Shown here: in pieces, positions 62,149 through 64,000 of the stretch
How positions within the stretch are numbered: the stretch's first letter is position 1
Layout: every line of letters begins with the position of its first letter
From: CAYXDO01 sp964463485
Lineage (GTDB): Bacteria > Myxococcota > Kuafuiibacteriia > Kuafuiibacteriales > Kuafuiibacteriaceae
NCBI GenBank assembly: GCA_964463485.1
Contig: CAYXDO010000044.1
Location: 6,222-70,221, forward strand
Length of the DNA: 64,000 nt
Direction: 5' to 3'
The notes under the pieces: model-generated
Told to the model about the DNA's origin: nothing
Seen by the model: the letters and a program-made list of their open reading frames with translations, nothing else
The model's database searches: none
Position numbers and translations under genes: made by a program

Positions 62149-63723
62149 ATGCAGGGACCGATCGGCCGGGCGCGCGTCACCACGGACTCAGTAGAGTCTT
62201 GGCTACGCACGAACGACAAGGCTGGCCTCGACAAGCTCGCGTCCGGCCAGGCCCTCGACGCCAAGGCGCTGGCCGGCCTCGCCAACGGCCTCGGCGCCTC
62301 TGCCACCGACGTTTCCCAAGCGATCACTCAGCTCGAACAGAAGCTCGCCAAGGAAGCCAAGTCAGAGAAAGCCGGCTTCGCCTCGTATGGCGTACGCGGC
62401 TTTGGGGGCGCAACGACCTTTCAGGGCGCCAAGAGTGAGTCGGCGCTCGGCCGTTTCCGCTTCGAAGGTTTCAACCCAAGACTGGACGCGAAGCTCGACG
62501 AGCTGACCGGAGGACACCGGCTCGCCGCCCAGTTCCCCGTTCCTCTGGACAAGCAAAAATCCCTCGCGGCGCTCAAGGCCGACCTGAGAGACGTCCCCGT
62601 CAAGCTCGCCAACGGGCAGGTGGGTGACGTCTACACCAAGCTCGCTACCGACAAGTCACTCTCCAAGGAGCAAAAAGCTCGGATCTTCTCCGTGCTCGCC
62701 GAGGTCCGCGACAACTACTTGCGCCTCGACGATGCCATCGCACCCGGCGAGAAGAACAAAGGCTACCAAGTCGTCAACTGGAAGCACACTCGAGGAGAGA
62801 TCGACCAGGTCCTCGAGGCCGCCAAGCTCGGCAAACTCACCCCAACTCAGACCGAAGACGCGCTCCTCGCATCCATCTTCTCCGACGCGGTGAAGACTCC
62901 GCAGAACTTCATCACGCACAACATCGACGGGGCCTACGCCGCCGCCGAGGTCCTCTCACGACACCTCGATCCCAAAAAAGACCTCGCGAGGCTCGAAGGA
63001 ATCATCGGCGCGGTGAAGGAGCACCAAATCGGGCCACCCGCGTTCATGTCCATGATCATGACCGGGATGCTCAAAGGGAAGCTGGGCAAAGAGGCCGCCG
63101 CCGCCGATCTCGAAAATGTCGCCTCCATCGGAAAGAAAGTCGCGAACCCTCTCGACCCAAAAAACCAAACCGCCGATCGCTCCGAGCTCGCGTTCTCGCC
63201 GGCGGAAAGAGCCATCCTGAGCAAGCTCGGGGTCGAGAGTTGGGCGGTTCCGAACCCAAAGTCCGCCCATCACAAAGCCTCCCGCGCCGTCATCGATGGT
63301 GACTCACTCATCAACTACGCGAGCCCCGACGGCTGGGCGAAGATCGTCGCGATCCGAGGCCCCGACACCGGTCCGTTCTTCGAAGACAAGGTCGTGTTCG
63401 ACTCCGTGGGTTCCGCCAAGAAGAGTTACGACGACGCCTACTCCGTGCTGAGTGACGCCGCCAAGCCGCTCGCCCGGCAAGGACTCGCACGGACAGACAA
63501 GTCGCTCGAGCGCGTAAGAGCGAAGATGGAGAAGTTCCTCGAAGCGAAGGGGAAAGACGTCCCTTATGATGACAACGGGAAGGTCCCCTTCTGGAACACG
63601 CCGTTGAAATACCCGAGCCAAGGTGAGCTCTCTGCCAAGGAGAAGCAGCAGTTCGAGTTCGCCAAACAGATCCGCGAGGAGTTCGTGGGCTTGTTGAGGG
63701 CAGAGCAAGGGATTTACGAATGA
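62149..63723 (+). CDS. Uncharacterised 524-residue protein, possible HD-like core
   Basis: No family recognised. Start at ATG 62149; the open frame continues upstream but its residues there are of a different character. The middle (about residues 215-300) reads HTRGEIDQVLEAAKLGKLTPTQTEDALLASIFSDAVKTPQNFITHNIDGAYAAAEVLSRHLDP...GAVKEHQIGPPAF, which has His and Asp residues at intervals similar to metal-dependent HD hydrolases (FSDAVK, THNIDGA, KEHQIGP) without the classical HD pair. The C-terminal half has GWAKIVAIRGPDTGPFFEDKVVFDSVGSAKKSYDDAY and a helical end. No signal or membrane segment. Its stop overlaps the small gene that follows. Confidence 0.45.
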   Translation: MQGPIGRARVTTDSVESWLRTNDKAGLDKLASGQALDAKALAGLANGLGASATDVSQAITQLEQKLAKEAKSEKAGFASYGVRGFGGATTFQGAKSESALGRFRFEGFNPRLDAKLDELTGGHRLAAQFPVPLDKQKSLAALKADLRDVPVKLANGQVGDVYTKLATDKSLSKEQKARIFSVLAEVRDNYLRLDDAIAPGEKNKGYQVVNWKHTRGEIDQVLEAAKLGKLTPTQTEDALLASIFSDAVKTPQNFITHNIDGAYAAAEVLSRHLDPKKDLARLEGIIGAVKEHQIGPPAFMSMIMTGMLKGKLGKEAAAADLENVASIGKKVANPLDPKNQTADRSELAFSPAERAILSKLGVESWAVPNPKSAHHKASRAVIDGDSLINYASPDGWAKIVAIRGPDTGPFFEDKVVFDSVGSAKKSYDDAYSVLSDAAKPLARQGLARTDKSLERVRAKMEKFLEAKGKDVPYDDNGKVPFWNTPLKYPSQGELSAKEKQQFEFAKQIREEFVGLLRAEQGIYE

Positions 63724-63905
63724 TGGCCGCGGGCCTCGAACAGAAGAAGTCCGAAGAGCTCGAGGCACGAAAGAGTGAGCTCGAATACTTGGCGCAAATG
63801 CAGGCCCTCGAAGGGCTGACGCCAAATCCCGCCGACACAGCAGAATATCAGGAGCTCAAGCGGGAGCTCGAGCGACGCAAAAAGAGACAAGACAAGCCCC
63901 GTTAG
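63720..63905 (+). CDS. Small coiled-coil protein coupled to the preceding gene
   Basis: A 61-residue protein, strongly charged and helical (KKSEELEARKSELEYLAQMQALEGL, ELKRELERRKKRQDKPR). Its ATG overlaps the stop of the 524-residue gene (ATGA), so it is likely made with it as a partner. Function unknown. Confidence 0.6.
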   Translation: MMAAGLEQKKSEELEARKSELEYLAQMQALEGLTPNPADTAEYQELKRELERRKKRQDKPR

Positions 63906-63906
63906 G

Positions 63907-63972
63907 TTCGATTAATCCGGTTCGATTAATCCTCATGCTGCCCCAGGCACGGGCACGGGCACGGGCACGGCA
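63907..63972. repeat. Tandem duplicates and hexamer run at right edge
   Basis: Two tandem copies of ggttcgattaatcc (63906-63932) and a (cgggca)n run (about 63947-63971) after the last gene. Nothing else supported in the last 95 bases. Confidence 0.6.
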
Positions 63973-64000
63973 TTTTCGGGACCTCGGCGGCTGTCGAGGA

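Noticed and set aside
63906..63932. T-arm-like ggttcgatt sequence
   Set aside because: A tandem duplicate without acceptor or anticodon stems; not a tRNA.

Overview
The window is GC-rich and densely coded on both strands. Its gene content suggests a Myxococcota-type bacterium, perhaps near the Sandaracinaceae, Polyangia or Nannocystis groups. The reasons are a membrane-anchored Ser/Thr kinase with an HRDVTPGN catalytic loop, large lipoproteins with IPT/TIG and thrombospondin-type-3 calcium repeats, cysteine-rich DGNxCTxDxC linkers on a trypsin-like protease, a PilT-type ATPase, and a giant multiheme cytochrome. This placement is inference: there is no rRNA or other phylogenetic marker beyond fusA. 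No tRNA, CRISPR array, complete insertion sequence or prophage was seen.

Layout. 1-6616 (minus): an outer-membrane beta-barrel gene overlaps, by ATGA, a cytochrome c gene that runs off the left edge. The visible 1759 residues hold 51 heme motifs (the last one cut by the edge), 41 of them set by eight tandem modules of about 168 residues. 6699-16965: two-domain SRPBCC protein, PilT-like ATPase, AmmeMemoRadiSam radical SAM enzyme, LarA-type nickel-pincer protein, DUF4124 protein, exonuclease VII large subunit (xseA) and a membrane/TPR protein. 17000-21600 is accessory in character: a VapBC (FitAB-like) toxin-antitoxin pair, a frameshifted secreted-protein pseudogene, a Uma2-family nuclease, several microsatellites and a HEAT-like secreted protein.

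21745-27129: a MscS channel translationally coupled to a 977-residue membrane AAA ATPase with a periplasmic coiled coil, and divergently a second MscS channel. A decayed VapC 3' fragment lies between them. 27619-36406: NhaA antiporter, IPT/TSP3 lipoprotein, a frameshifted HerA/DUF87 remnant, a RecA/KaiC-like ATPase fused to a SLOG domain, and elongation factor G. 36666-46767: trypsin-like surface protease with duplicated C-terminal modules, double glyoxalase-fold protein, ATP-grasp ligase-like protein, then a minus-strand operon of LeuA-like synthase, cyclic-nucleotide-binding regulator, BKACE enzyme and lipoprotein.

46832-64000: Ser/Thr kinase, GNAT and PD-(D/E)XK-like proteins, a protein with a TRAFs-binding (DUF4071-like) region, lipoproteins, DUF547 protein, a bona fide MutH, an AAA ATPase, an alpha/beta hydrolase lipoprotein, a cysteine-less HesB/IscA-like domain fused to thioredoxin, an M24 peptidase and an uncharacterised two-gene unit at the right end.

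The two most system-like units are the barrel plus giant cytochrome, a candidate electron conduit through and beyond the outer membrane, and the MscS channel plus membrane AAA ATPase, a candidate nucleotide-regulated mechanosensitive channel. ATGA start-stop overlaps recur within these units and at the right end, which supports translational coupling.
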